A stretch of DNA of 64,000 nucleotides. Origin: Bosea sp. F3-2 (GTDB lineage: Bacteria > Pseudomonadota > Alphaproteobacteria > Rhizobiales > Beijerinckiaceae). The stretch is from NCBI RefSeq assembly GCF_008253865.1, contig NZ_CP042331.1, positions 3,754,001 to 3,818,000 of the forward strand, given 5' to 3'. The stretch's first letter is position 1; every line of letters begins with the position of its first letter. The position numbers were made by a program, and so were the translations under genes. The notes beneath the pieces are model-generated. The model did no database searches, had not been told where the DNA came from, and saw only the letters and a list, made by a program, of their open reading frames with translations. Below, piece by piece: positions 37,855 through 46,401 of this stretch.

Positions 37855-37950
37855 GTCATCCCGGACGGCGCGAAGCGGAGATCCGGGATCCATGCCTGAA
37901 CCTTGATCGGAAGCGCTCCGGCATGGATCCCGGGTCAAGCCCGGGATGAC
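37855..37950. repeat. Palindromic repeat, family A
   Basis: GTCATCCCGGACGGCGCGAA ... GGGTCAAGCCCGGGATGAC, between priA and atpH. The inner arms are ATCCATGCC and GGCATGGAT. Confidence 0.82.
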
Positions 37951-37979
37951 GGCATGTTTCTTAGCGAAATCAGCGGTCT

Positions 37980-40163
37980 CTAGAGAAAGCTCTGCGGATC
38001 GACGTCGACCGCGACCCTGACCGAGCCCTTTGGCTTGGGTGCCCGTTTCAGCCAGCCACGCAGGTAATCCTGCAGGTTGATCTCGCGTGCCGTCTTGACG
38101 ATCAGACGCATGCGATGGCGCCCGCGCAGCACCGCGAGTGGCGCTTCCGCCGGCCCCAGCACCATGATTCCGTCGCCGGCCTCCGCGCAGCGCGCCAGAG
38201 CGCGGGCATGGCTTTCGGCCTCGCCTTGCGTGTTCGCGGAGACGATCAGCGCCGCCAGACGGCCGAAGGGAGGCAGCCCCGCCGCCTCCCGCGAAGCCTC
38301 CTCTGCGGCATAAAACCGCTCCGGGTCGCCCGAGATCAGGGCCTTGAGCACGGGATGCTCCGGGTCATGCGTCTGAAGCAGGGCACGACCCGGTTTTTCG
38401 CCTCGCCCTGCGCGCCCCGTGACCTGCCGCAGCGCCTGGAAGGTGCGCTCGGCTGCCCGGGGATCGCCTGAAGTCAGGCCGAGATCGGCGTCGATCACCC
38501 CGACCAGCGTCATGCCGGGGAAATTATGGCCCTTGGCGACCAGTTGCGTGCCGATGACGATGTCGAACTCGCCCTCCGCCACCGCCATCAGCTCCTGCTT
38601 CAGCCGCTCGGTTCCGCCCGGAAAATCGCTGGAGAGGACGATGGAACGCGCCTGTGGAAAAAGCGTCGCGACCTCCTCGGCCAGCCGCTCGACGCCCGGC
38701 CCGCAGGCGATCAGGCTCTCCGGCTGGTGGCAGGCGGGGCATTCATGCGGCCGGCGCTCGACATGGCCGCAATGATGGCAGACCAGCGCGCGCCGGAAAC
38801 GGTGGTCGACCAGCCAGGCCGTGCAGTTCGGGCATTGGAAGCGGTGGCCGCAATCGCGGCAGAGCGTCAACGGCGCATAGCCGCGCCGGTTGAGGAAGAG
38901 CAGCGACTGCTCACCAGCCTCCAGATTGGCTTCGACCGCCTTGATCAGCGCGCCCGAGAGCCAGCGCCCCCGCTCCGGCTTGTCGCGTCGCAGATCGACG
39001 AGGCCGAGCTGCGGCAATTCGCGCCCGCCGAAGCGCTCGGGCAGCTTGAGATGGGCGTAGCGGCCGCGCTCGGCATTGACGCGCGTTTCGAGCGAGGGCG
39101 TCGCGGAAGCCAGCACGACAGGTGCGTTCTCGATCCTACCCCGCACCACCGCCATGTCGCGGGCGTGGTAGGAGACGCCGTCCTCCTGCTTGTAGGCGCT
39201 CTCGTGCTCCTCATCGACGACGATGAGGCCGAGATCGCTATAGGGCAGGAACAGGGCCGAGCGGGCGCCGGCCACCACCTTGGCCTCGCCCCCCGCAATC
39301 GCCGCCTGCAGCCGCTCGCGCCGCCGCCCGCTCACGGCCGAGTGCCAAAGCCCCGGCTTGACGCCGAAACGGGCCTCGAAGCGGTCGATGAACTGCGCGG
39401 TGAGCGCGATCTCCGGCATCAGGATCAGGCTCTGGCGGCCCTGCCGGATCGCCTCGGCCACCGCCTCGAAATAGACCTCCGTCTTGCCGGAGCCGGTGAC
39501 GCCTTCGAGCAGTGAGACGCCGAAGGTCCTGGCCTGCACCGCCGCAATCAGCGCCTGCGCCACCGCTCCCTGCCCTTCGGACAGCTCCGGCACGGCATGC
39601 TCGGGGTCGGGCCGCGCCGCGATGGCCTCCCGCGGCAGCGGCTCGACCACGAAGGTGCCGGCATCGACAAGGGAATCGATCACCGCCGCGCTGACCGAGG
39701 CCGCCTCGGCCAACGCCGATTTCGCGATGAGCAGTCCGCCTTCGGCCGCCGCGATGGCGCGCGCTCGCGCGGGGGTCATCCGCCCCGGCGGTGGCCCGAC
39801 GAGCCTGACGCCGAGCTTCGGTCGCTCGGGCGTGTCGTCCGGCTGCCGGCGCAGTGTGAGCGCCAGCACGGAGCCCTTCGGCGCGAGCGTATACCAGGCC
39901 ACCCAGTCGACGAGCTTGCGCAGCGCCGGATCGAGCGGCGGCATGTCGTATTTGCCGGTGACCTTCTTGAGATTGCCGCCGCGCCCGCTGCCGACGTCCC
40001 AGACCACGCCGACCGTCTCGCGCGGCCCGAGCGGCACCTGCACGACATCGCCGGGCTTGAGCGAGAGCCCGGCCGGCACGGCATAGCTATAGGCCTGGTC
40101 GAGCCCGAGCGGGATCAGCACGTCGACCGTGCCGCCTTCGATCATGTCCGCCGTCTCGTCCAT
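37980..40163 (-). CDS. priA: Primosomal protein N' (replication restart helicase)
   Basis: A 727-residue 3'-5' helicase that reloads the replisome at stalled forks. The Walker A is GVTGSGKTEVYFEA and the DEEHESAYKQE box follows. The zinc-binding insertion has paired cysteines (CRDCGHRFQCPNC, then CHHCGHVERRPHECPACH). The later helicase motif VAKGHNFPGMTLVGVIDAD and GRAGRGEKPG complete the set. The order priA followed by atpHAGDC, with xerC divergent, is widespread in Hyphomicrobiales. Confidence 0.95.
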   Translation of the reverse strand: MDETADMIEGGTVDVLIPLGLDQAYSYAVPAGLSLKPGDVVQVPLGPRETVGVVWDVGSGRGGNLKKVTGKYDMPPLDPALRKLVDWVAWYTLAPKGSVLALTLRRQPDDTPERPKLGVRLVGPPPGRMTPARARAIAAAEGGLLIAKSALAEAASVSAAVIDSLVDAGTFVVEPLPREAIAARPDPEHAVPELSEGQGAVAQALIAAVQARTFGVSLLEGVTGSGKTEVYFEAVAEAIRQGRQSLILMPEIALTAQFIDRFEARFGVKPGLWHSAVSGRRRERLQAAIAGGEAKVVAGARSALFLPYSDLGLIVVDEEHESAYKQEDGVSYHARDMAVVRGRIENAPVVLASATPSLETRVNAERGRYAHLKLPERFGGRELPQLGLVDLRRDKPERGRWLSGALIKAVEANLEAGEQSLLFLNRRGYAPLTLCRDCGHRFQCPNCTAWLVDHRFRRALVCHHCGHVERRPHECPACHQPESLIACGPGVERLAEEVATLFPQARSIVLSSDFPGGTERLKQELMAVAEGEFDIVIGTQLVAKGHNFPGMTLVGVIDADLGLTSGDPRAAERTFQALRQVTGRAGRGEKPGRALLQTHDPEHPVLKALISGDPERFYAAEEASREAAGLPPFGRLAALIVSANTQGEAESHARALARCAEAGDGIMVLGPAEAPLAVLRGRHRMRLIVKTAREINLQDYLRGWLKRAPKPKGSVRVAVDVDPQSFL

Positions 40164-40231
40164 GACCCGTGTCTAGCATCGATTCGGGGAGTGTTAAGGC
40201 AGGAGCGTCATGCTCGGCCAACGATCAGCCC

Positions 40232-40322
40232 GTCATGCTCGCCCTTGTGGCGAGCATCCATGTCTTGAACACCGACCTCGATCAGCCAAGGCGTGGATGG
40301 TCGGGACAAGCCCGACCATGAC
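40232..40322. repeat. Palindromic repeat, family B, 91-bp unit
   Basis: GTCATGCTCGCCCTTGTGGC ... GGGACAAGCCCGACCATGAC, between priA and xerC. It is exactly 91 bp, the same as the units at 52115 and 60557, and lies in the opposite orientation to those. Confidence 0.88.
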
Positions 40323-40337
40323 GGGGAACGCTCGCGC

Positions 40338-41264
40338 ATGACCGATTTCGACAGCTTCCGGCGCGACTGGCTCTCCCACCTCTCGGCCGAGCGGCGCCTC
40401 TCGCCGAAGACGCTGGAGGCCTATGGCCGCGATCTCGGCCAATTCACCGCCTTCCTGACCGAGCATCTCGGCGGGGCTCCGGCGCTCGCCGACATCGCCG
40501 GGCTCAAGCCCGCCGATCTGCGCGCCTTCCTCGGCCAGCGCCGCCGCGACGGCGTCGGCAACCGCACGCTGATGCGCCAGCTCGCGGCACTGCGCTCCTT
40601 CGCCCGCTTCGGCGAGCGCAGCGGCAAGCTCAGCGCCGCCCCCTTCGCCGCGACACGCGGGCCGCGGCTCGGCAAATCTCTGCCACGCCCGCTCGAGCCC
40701 TCTGCCGCCAAAGCCGTCACACAGGCCGACACCCGCGCCGGCGAAGAGCGCGAGCAATGGGTTCTCGCCCGCGACGCCGCCGTGCTCGGCCTGCTCTATG
40801 GCAGCGGCCTGCGCATCTCGGAGGCCCTCTCGCTTTCCCGCGCGCAGGCGCCGCAGCAGGCCGGCGACACACTCACCGTGATCGGCAAGGGAGCCAAGAC
40901 ACGGATGGTGCCGGTGCTGCCCGTCGTGGTCACGGCGATCGCGGAATATCTCAAGCTCTGCCCCTGGCGGCTGCCGCCGGAAGGCCCGCTCTTCGTCGGC
41001 GCCAAGGGCGGGCCGCTCTCGCCGCGGATCATCCAGCTCGCAGTCGAGGGCCTGCGCGGCGCGCTGGGCCTGCCCTCCTCCGCCACGCCTCACAGCCTGC
41101 GCCATTCCTTCGCGACGCATCTGCTCGGCCGCGGCGGCGATCTGCGCGCCATCCAGGAGTTGCTCGGCCACGCCTCGCTCTCGACGACGCAGATCTACAC
41201 CCGCATCGATTCGGCGCGGCTGATGGCGGCCTATGACGCCGCCCATCCGCGCGCCAGCCGCTAG
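40338..41264 (+). CDS. xerC: Tyrosine recombinase XerC-type
   Basis: A 308-residue site-specific recombinase of the dimer-resolution type. It has an N-terminal SAM-like core-binding domain (LSAERRLSPKTLEAYGRDL) and a catalytic domain with Arg in GSGLRISEAL, the HSLRHSFATHLL box, LLGHASLSTTQIYTR with GH and the nucleophilic Tyr. Chromosome dimers are resolved at dif with XerD and FtsK. The ATG at 40338 gives MTDFDSFRRDW; an earlier in-frame start at 40293 would be repeat-derived. Confidence 0.92.
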   Translation: MTDFDSFRRDWLSHLSAERRLSPKTLEAYGRDLGQFTAFLTEHLGGAPALADIAGLKPADLRAFLGQRRRDGVGNRTLMRQLAALRSFARFGERSGKLSAAPFAATRGPRLGKSLPRPLEPSAAKAVTQADTRAGEEREQWVLARDAAVLGLLYGSGLRISEALSLSRAQAPQQAGDTLTVIGKGAKTRMVPVLPVVVTAIAEYLKLCPWRLPPEGPLFVGAKGGPLSPRIIQLAVEGLRGALGLPSSATPHSLRHSFATHLLGRGGDLRAIQELLGHASLSTTQIYTRIDSARLMAAYDAAHPRASR

Positions 41265-41292
41265 AGGCTACCGCAGTTTCATGGAAAGCGTC

Positions 41293-41419
41293 GTCATTCC
41301 GGACGAGCGGCCCTCGGGTCCGATCTTCGATCGGCCCAAGAATAAACTCCGCCGCCCGATCCGGAATCTCGAAGGGCTCCGGCGCTCTACGATGGATCCC
41401 GGGTCAAGCCCGGGGTGAC
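41293..41419. repeat. Palindromic repeat, family A with long loop
   Basis: GTCATTCCGGACGAGCGG ... GATCCCGGGTCAAGCCCGG ending GGTGAC, between xerC and the DUF4337 gene. The left arm is longer and partly rearranged. Confidence 0.7.
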
Positions 41420-41524
41420 GGCATGGTTCCGGGCAAAATCGGAAATGGGGCGGGCCGCTGTCATCTTGCTGCCTTAGCGGAAAGCCTTAAACAGCGCCGC
41501 CAGATTGGCCCTGCGAGGTGATTC

Positions 41525-42085
41525 GTGTCCGGTTCCATCGAAACGCCCGAGGGCGGCAACAAGCGCATCGCCCTGCTGATCGCGCTGCTTGCGCTCGCGC
41601 TCGCCTTCTCCGAGATCGGCGGCAAGAACGCCGAGCAGGAGGCCGTCGCCAAGAATATCGAGGCTTCCAATCTCTGGGCCTTCTTCCAGGCCAAGACGAT
41701 CCGCGGCACCACGCTGCGCACCGCCGCCGAGGCGATGGAGGTCGAGCTTGCCGGCGTCACCGACGAGGCCGCCCGGCAGCGCATGGGCAAGCGCGTCGAA
41801 AGCTGGAAGCAGACCGTCGCGCGCTATGATTCCGAGCCGGAGACCAATGAGGGCCGTAAGGAGCTCGCCGCCCGGGCCAAGGCGGCCGAGGCGCAGCGCG
41901 ATATCGCCGCCGCCCGCGACGACAAGTTCGACATCGCCTCGGGCCTGATTCAGATCGCGATCGTGATCTCGTCGGCCGCCATCATCACCGGCGTCGGCCT
42001 GCTCGCCTTTACCGGCGGCCTGCTCGGCATCGCCGGCCTCGCGCTGATGGCGCTGGCGCAGTTCGCCCCGACCGCTCTTTTCTAG
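41525..42085 (+). CDS. DUF4337 family membrane protein
   Basis: A 186-residue protein: N-terminal membrane helix (about 14-31), a long charged helical central part (about 35-135), and two C-terminal membrane helices ending MALAQFAPTALF. Family DUF4337 is of unknown function. The start is a GTG with GAGGTG seven bases upstream. It is convergent with the SDR gene 12 bp away. Confidence 0.8.
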   Translation: MSGSIETPEGGNKRIALLIALLALALAFSEIGGKNAEQEAVAKNIEASNLWAFFQAKTIRGTTLRTAAEAMEVELAGVTDEAARQRMGKRVESWKQTVARYDSEPETNEGRKELAARAKAAEAQRDIAAARDDKFDIASGLIQIAIVISSAAIITGVGLLAFTGGLLGIAGLALMALAQFAPTALF

Positions 42086-42097
42086 GGCGGACTACCC

Positions 42098-42898
42098 TCA
42101 GTAGTGGATGGCGCCGCGGATGCCGCCACCGCAGGCGATGGCATCGCCATTGATCGCGACGCTGCGCGGCGAGGCCAGAAAGGCGACGATGTCGGCGATT
42201 TCAGTCGCATCGACCAACCGCCCGATGGTGTTGTTTGAGGCCATGTCGGCCTCGACCTGCGCCTCGCTCTTGCCGCGGGCAGCGGCCCGCGCCGCGACGA
42301 TGGAAGCGGTGCGCTCCGTCCGCGTCGTGCCGGGATGGACGACGGTGACGTTGATGCCCTGCGGGCCGAGCTCGTCGGCGAGGTTCTTGGTCAGCGCCGC
42401 CACCGCGACATTGCGCATCGAGCCGACGGTCGAGCCGGTCAGGCGGGTAGCCAGCCCGCTGATGTTGATGATGCGGCCCCAGCCATTGGCCGTCATGTGC
42501 GGCGCGGCTTCCCGCGCCATGCGCAGATAGCCCATCACCTTCACGTTCACATCGTCCCAGAACAGCGCGTCGGTGATCTCCGCGAGCTTCGGCGGCGGCG
42601 CCTGCCCGCCCGGCTTGGCCGCCGCGTTGACGAGAATGTCGAGCCCGCCCAGCGCCGCAACCGTGTGGGCCACCACGGCCTTGACCGACTCGTCGTACTG
42701 GGTGTCGACGACATGGCCGATCACCTTGCGCCCTGTCTCGGCGGCGAGCGCCGAAGCAGCCTCCGCCAGTTCGGCCTGATTGCGCGCGGCGATGACGACA
42801 TCGACGCCTTCGAGCGCGAGCTGCCGCGCGATGGCGCGGCCGATGCCCTTGTTGCCGCCGGTCACCAGCGCGCGCTTGCCCGTGAGCTGCAGGTCCAT
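42098..42898 (-). CDS. SDR family protein lacking the usual Tyr/Lys catalytic pair
   Basis: A 266-residue classical short-chain dehydrogenase fold with the cofactor motif TGGNKGIG (13-20), NAAAKPG for the NAG motif (about 91-97) and the C-terminal VHPGTTRT loop. Where YxxxK is expected the sequence is GSTVGSMRNVAVAALTK; aligned on LTKNLADELG, Tyr becomes Gly159 and Lys becomes Asn163, and no Tyr lies nearby. Ser147 remains. It may be a non-catalytic or altered SDR. The ATG at 42898 is preceded by GGAGGAAACG. It follows the amidase gene of the ABC cluster. Confidence 0.85.
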   Translation of the reverse strand: MDLQLTGKRALVTGGNKGIGRAIARQLALEGVDVVIAARNQAELAEAASALAAETGRKVIGHVVDTQYDESVKAVVAHTVAALGGLDILVNAAAKPGGQAPPPKLAEITDALFWDDVNVKVMGYLRMAREAAPHMTANGWGRIINISGLATRLTGSTVGSMRNVAVAALTKNLADELGPQGINVTVVHPGTTRTERTASIVAARAAARGKSEAQVEADMASNNTIGRLVDATEIADIVAFLASPRSVAINGDAIACGGGIRGAIHY

Positions 42899-42937
42899 AA
42901 ACGTTTCCTCCGATTCTCGTTCACGCGGAAACACCTC

Positions 42938-43030
42938 GTCATCCCGGACAAGCCGCGCAGCGGCGCCGATCCGGGATCCATCGCAGGGCGCCGAGCCCGA
43001 CGATGGATCCCGGGTCAAGCCCGGGATGAC
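42938..43030. repeat. Palindromic repeat, family A
   Basis: GTCATCCCGGACAAGCCGC ... CGGGTCAAGCCCGGGATGAC between the amidase and SDR genes, inside the putative operon. Confidence 0.8.
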
Positions 43031-43051
43031 GAGCGGTTCATTCAAAAGCCT

Positions 43052-44437
43052 TCATGCGGGAAGAGCCGGCCACACGATCGACCCGCGCATCGCCTCCCAG
43101 GCACGCGCCATCCTGAGCACGCCGAGATCGTCGAAGCGCCTGCCGGTAATCTGCAGGCCGATCGGCAGACCGGCTTTCGTCAGCCCGGCATGCACGGAGA
43201 TCGCCGGCTGGTCCGACATATTCGCCGACACCGTGAAGCAGATATGCTCGAAGGGCTGCGCCGGGTCATTGACGGGCGAGGCCCATTCGGCCGGGAAGCT
43301 CGGCACGGGCGAAACCGGCGAGAGGATGAAGTCATAGGGTTGGATGGCCCTGAGCGCCGCGTCGCGCATCGCCATCATCTGGCTCATGCCGCGATAGACC
43401 CGTTCGCCCGGCAGCCCCTTGCCGCTCTCCGCCCAGGCGAAGATATAGGGCAGCACCTTCGCCCGCTTCTCCTGCGGCAGCGCGCCGATATCGACCCAGG
43501 CGCGCTGGCGCCAGAAATCATCGAGCCCGTCGAGCATCTCGCGGGTCAGATAGGGCGCGACCTGCTCGACGATGGCACCCGCCGCGACGAAGGCCTTTGC
43601 AGCCGCCTCGATCGCGGCCTTCGTCTCCGGCTCCACGGGCAGGCCGATGCCGGCATCGAGCTGCAGGCCGATGCGCAGCCCCTTCGGATCGATGTCGAGC
43701 GCCAGCCAGTCGATCGCCTGCGGCGGCAGGCTCATCCCGTCGCGCGCATCGGGCTTCGACAATTCCCGCATCATCAGGGCGGCGTCCTCGACCGTGCGCG
43801 TCATCGGCCCGGCGACGCGGCCGTAATAGGTCGGGTCGATCGGCACGCGCCCGAAGCTCGGCTTCAGCCCGACGAGCCCGCACCAGCCGGCCGGCAGCCG
43901 GATCGAGCCGCCGATATCGGTGCCGACATGCAGCGGACCATAGCCCGCGGCCCCCGCCGAGCCGGCCCCGGCCGAGGAACCGCCGGGGTTCTTGCTGACG
44001 TCCCATGGATTGCGCGCCAGCCGGTGGAAGCTCGACAGCCCAGAGGAGAGCATGCCGTAATCCGGCATCGTCGTCTTGCCGAGCATGACGAGGCCGGCTT
44101 CGCGCAGCCGTGCCGCAGGAGGTGCGTCATCGGCAGCGGGAGAGAGATCGCTCGCGGCCGTGCCGAGGGGCACCGGAACGCCCTTCGTCCTGATGTTTTC
44201 CTTGATCGTGCCGGGCACGCCGTCGAGCGGCAGGGCCTGCCCGTTCAGCCAGCGCGCTTCGGAGGCCTTCGCCTGCGCCAGCGCGCCCTCCGGATCATAG
44301 GCATAGAGCGCATCGAGCTTCGGCTCCCAAGCCGCGATCCGCGCGATCACCGCCTCCGTCACCTCGACGGGCGAGAGCGTACGCTTCCCGTAGGCGGCGA
44401 GAAGCTCGGCTGCGCTCAGATCGGCAAGATCGGTCAT
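43052..44437 (-). CDS. Amidase (amidase signature family)
   Basis: A 461-residue serine hydrolase of the amidase-signature family. The catalytic triad is visible: Lys79 in GTIKENIRTK, the cis-Ser in NPGGSSAGAGSAGA (154-155) and the nucleophile Ser178 in GTDIGGSIRLP. It would release ammonia or an amine from an amide. The ATG at 44437 starts MTDLADLSAAELL; longer in-frame extensions overlap the permease gene. It lies 17 bp downstream of the permease gene, so the transporter may import an amide substrate for this enzyme. Confidence 0.9.
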   Translation of the reverse strand: MTDLADLSAAELLAAYGKRTLSPVEVTEAVIARIAAWEPKLDALYAYDPEGALAQAKASEARWLNGQALPLDGVPGTIKENIRTKGVPVPLGTAASDLSPAADDAPPAARLREAGLVMLGKTTMPDYGMLSSGLSSFHRLARNPWDVSKNPGGSSAGAGSAGAAGYGPLHVGTDIGGSIRLPAGWCGLVGLKPSFGRVPIDPTYYGRVAGPMTRTVEDAALMMRELSKPDARDGMSLPPQAIDWLALDIDPKGLRIGLQLDAGIGLPVEPETKAAIEAAAKAFVAAGAIVEQVAPYLTREMLDGLDDFWRQRAWVDIGALPQEKRAKVLPYIFAWAESGKGLPGERVYRGMSQMMAMRDAALRAIQPYDFILSPVSPVPSFPAEWASPVNDPAQPFEHICFTVSANMSDQPAISVHAGLTKAGLPIGLQITGRRFDDLGVLRMARAWEAMRGSIVWPALPA

Positions 44438-44454
44438 TCCTGTATCCTCGAAAA

Positions 44455-45315
44455 CTACCGGCTGCGGCGCAGGCGCGGATCGACGGCGTCGCGCAGGCCA
44501 TCGCCCAGCAGGTTGAACCCCAGCACGGTCAGCGCGATCGCGGCACCCGGAAAGATCGCAAGCCAGGGCTGCATCGCCATGAAGGTCTGCGCCTCGTTGA
44601 GCATCCGCCCCCAGGATGGGTTCGGCGGCTGCGTTCCCAACCCGAGATATGAGAGCCCTGCCTCGGCCAGCACCGCAAGCGCGAACTGGATCGTCGCCTG
44701 CACGACCAGGATGCCGGCGATATTGGGCAGGACATGGCGCAGCGTGATCTGCCGGTTGTCGAGCCCGGCCGCCCGCGCCGCCTGGATAAAGTCCTGCGCC
44801 CAGACCTGCAGCGCCGCCCCGCGCGAAAGCCGCGCGAAATAGGGCAGATTCAGCACGCCGATGGCAATGACGGCGTTGAGCATGCCCGGCCCGGCGATGG
44901 CGGTCATCATGATCGCGGTCAGCACGGCCGGGAAGGCGTGGGTGAAATCGGCCGTGCGCATGATGACATGGTCGAGGATGCCGTCGCGCCGGACCGAGGC
45001 GGCGAGCCCCAGCGCCGTCCCCAGCACCATGCCGATGCCGACGGCGCCCAGCCCCACCGCGAGCGAATTGCGCGCCCCGACCATGATCATCGAGAAGACG
45101 TCGCGGCCGAACTGGTCGGTGCCGAACCAGTTGGTGGCCGACGGCCCCTTGAGCCGGTTCAGGATCGCCATCTGCGTCGGCGGATAGGGCGTCCAGATGT
45201 ATGAGATCAGCGCGGCCGCGATGACGAGCACGGCGAGCATCGCCCCGATCACGAAGGAGGGCGCGAGCCACCAATGCCGGCGGCCTGCCGGCGCCTTGTC
45301 CCCGACCGCACTCAT
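44455..45315 (-). CDS. Peptide/nickel-type ABC transporter permease (DppC-like)
   Basis: A 286-residue inner-membrane permease with an N-terminal OppC_N segment, about six helices and the ABC inner-membrane loop ARLSRGAALQVWAQDFIQAA followed by RAAGLDNRQ. The NWFGTDQFGRDVFSMIMVG segment is typical of DppC/OppC. The start overlaps the upstream permease stop by four bases (ATGA). No ATPase gene is in the cluster. Confidence 0.9.
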   Translation of the reverse strand: MSAVGDKAPAGRRHWWLAPSFVIGAMLAVLVIAAALISYIWTPYPPTQMAILNRLKGPSATNWFGTDQFGRDVFSMIMVGARNSLAVGLGAVGIGMVLGTALGLAASVRRDGILDHVIMRTADFTHAFPAVLTAIMMTAIAGPGMLNAVIAIGVLNLPYFARLSRGAALQVWAQDFIQAARAAGLDNRQITLRHVLPNIAGILVVQATIQFALAVLAEAGLSYLGLGTQPPNPSWGRMLNEAQTFMAMQPWLAIFPGAAIALTVLGFNLLGDGLRDAVDPRLRRSR

Positions 45316-46256
45316 GACTGCCTCAAGCGCGGATCGATCAGCCCGTAGAGCAGCTCGACCGCGAAATTGATCAGGATCGCCAGCCCGGCAAACAGCATGA
45401 CGAGGTCCTTGACCACGATGAGATCGTGCTGCGCGATCGCCTGGAAGACGAGCCGTCCCAGCCCCGGCAGGGCGAAGACGTTCTCGATGATGATCGCGCC
45501 GGCGATCAGCACCGAGAACTGCAGCCCCAGGATGGTGACGACGGGGATCAGCGCATTGCGCAGCGCGTGCCGGCGCATCGTCACGCCTTCACTGAGGCCT
45601 TTGGCGCGGGCGGTGCGGACGAAATCCTCCTGCAGCGTGTCGAGCACGGCGGAGCGCGTCAGGCGCGCAATGATCGCCGCCTGCGGCAACGCCAATGCCA
45701 GCGCCGGCATCAGAAGCGCCTTCAGCGCCGTACCGAAGCCGGCCTGCCAACCCGGAAAGCCACCGGCCGGCAGCCAGCCGAGCCCGACCGCAAAGACGAG
45801 CACGAGCAGCAGGCCGAACCAGAAGTTGGGGATGGCGAGCCCGGCCTGAGCGAAGGCCATCACTCCGGCATCGGCCAGCCGGCCATGGCGGGAGGCGGCG
45901 AGCATGCCGAGCGGGATGCCGATCACCATCGCCAGCCCGATCGCCATCAGCGCGAGCGGCAGCGTCACCGCCATGCGCTCGGCGATGAGCTGCGCCACCG
46001 GCACGCGATAGGTGTAGCTCAGGCCGAGATCGCCGGTAGCGAGCCCACCGAGCCAGATGAGGAAGCGCAGCACCGCCGGCTTGTCCAGGCCCATCTCGGC
46101 GTGCAGCGCGGCAAGAGCCTCCGGCGAGGCATTGAGGCCGAGCGTCACCGCCGCCGGATCGCCCGGCAGGATCTCGAGCACGATGAAGATAACCAGCGCC
46201 GCCGCGAGCAGGGTCAGGGCCAGCGCGACGAGCCGGCGCAGGATGTAGCCGATCAC
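45312..46256 (-). CDS. Peptide/nickel-type ABC transporter permease (DppB-like)
   Basis: A 314-residue permease beginning MIGYILRRLVALALTLLAAA, the usual DppB start, with GDPAAVTLGLNASPEALAAL in the periplasmic loop and the coupling loop EDFVRTARAKGLSEG. It has about six helices. It forms the membrane channel with the overlapping DppC-type gene. Confidence 0.9.
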   Translation of the reverse strand: MIGYILRRLVALALTLLAAALVIFIVLEILPGDPAAVTLGLNASPEALAALHAEMGLDKPAVLRFLIWLGGLATGDLGLSYTYRVPVAQLIAERMAVTLPLALMAIGLAMVIGIPLGMLAASRHGRLADAGVMAFAQAGLAIPNFWFGLLLVLVFAVGLGWLPAGGFPGWQAGFGTALKALLMPALALALPQAAIIARLTRSAVLDTLQEDFVRTARAKGLSEGVTMRRHALRNALIPVVTILGLQFSVLIAGAIIIENVFALPGLGRLVFQAIAQHDLIVVKDLVMLFAGLAILINFAVELLYGLIDPRLRQS

Positions 46257-46276
46257 GGGTCCCGATTCTCCGCGCC

Positions 46277-46379
46277 GTCATTCCGGGCGACCGCAGGGCG
46301 ACCCGGAATCCATCGTAGAGTGCATCCGCCCTTCGATGGATTCCGGATCAGCGCGGCTACGCCGCTTGTCCGGAATGAC
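46277..46379. repeat. Palindromic repeat, family A
   Basis: GTCATTCCGGGCGACCGCAG ... CCGCTTGTCCGGAATGAC, between the binding-protein and first permease genes. Confidence 0.82.
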
Positions 46380-46401
46380 GTGGAAGTGAGGTGTATGAAA
46401 C

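Noticed and set aside
40293..40337. Upstream start for XerC
   Set aside because: The extra residues are translated from the family B repeat; the ATG at 40338 gives the normal N terminus.
42335..44842. 835-codon open frame on the plus strand
   Set aside because: Antisense to the SDR and amidase genes, very rich in Arg, Asp and His, with no homology pattern.
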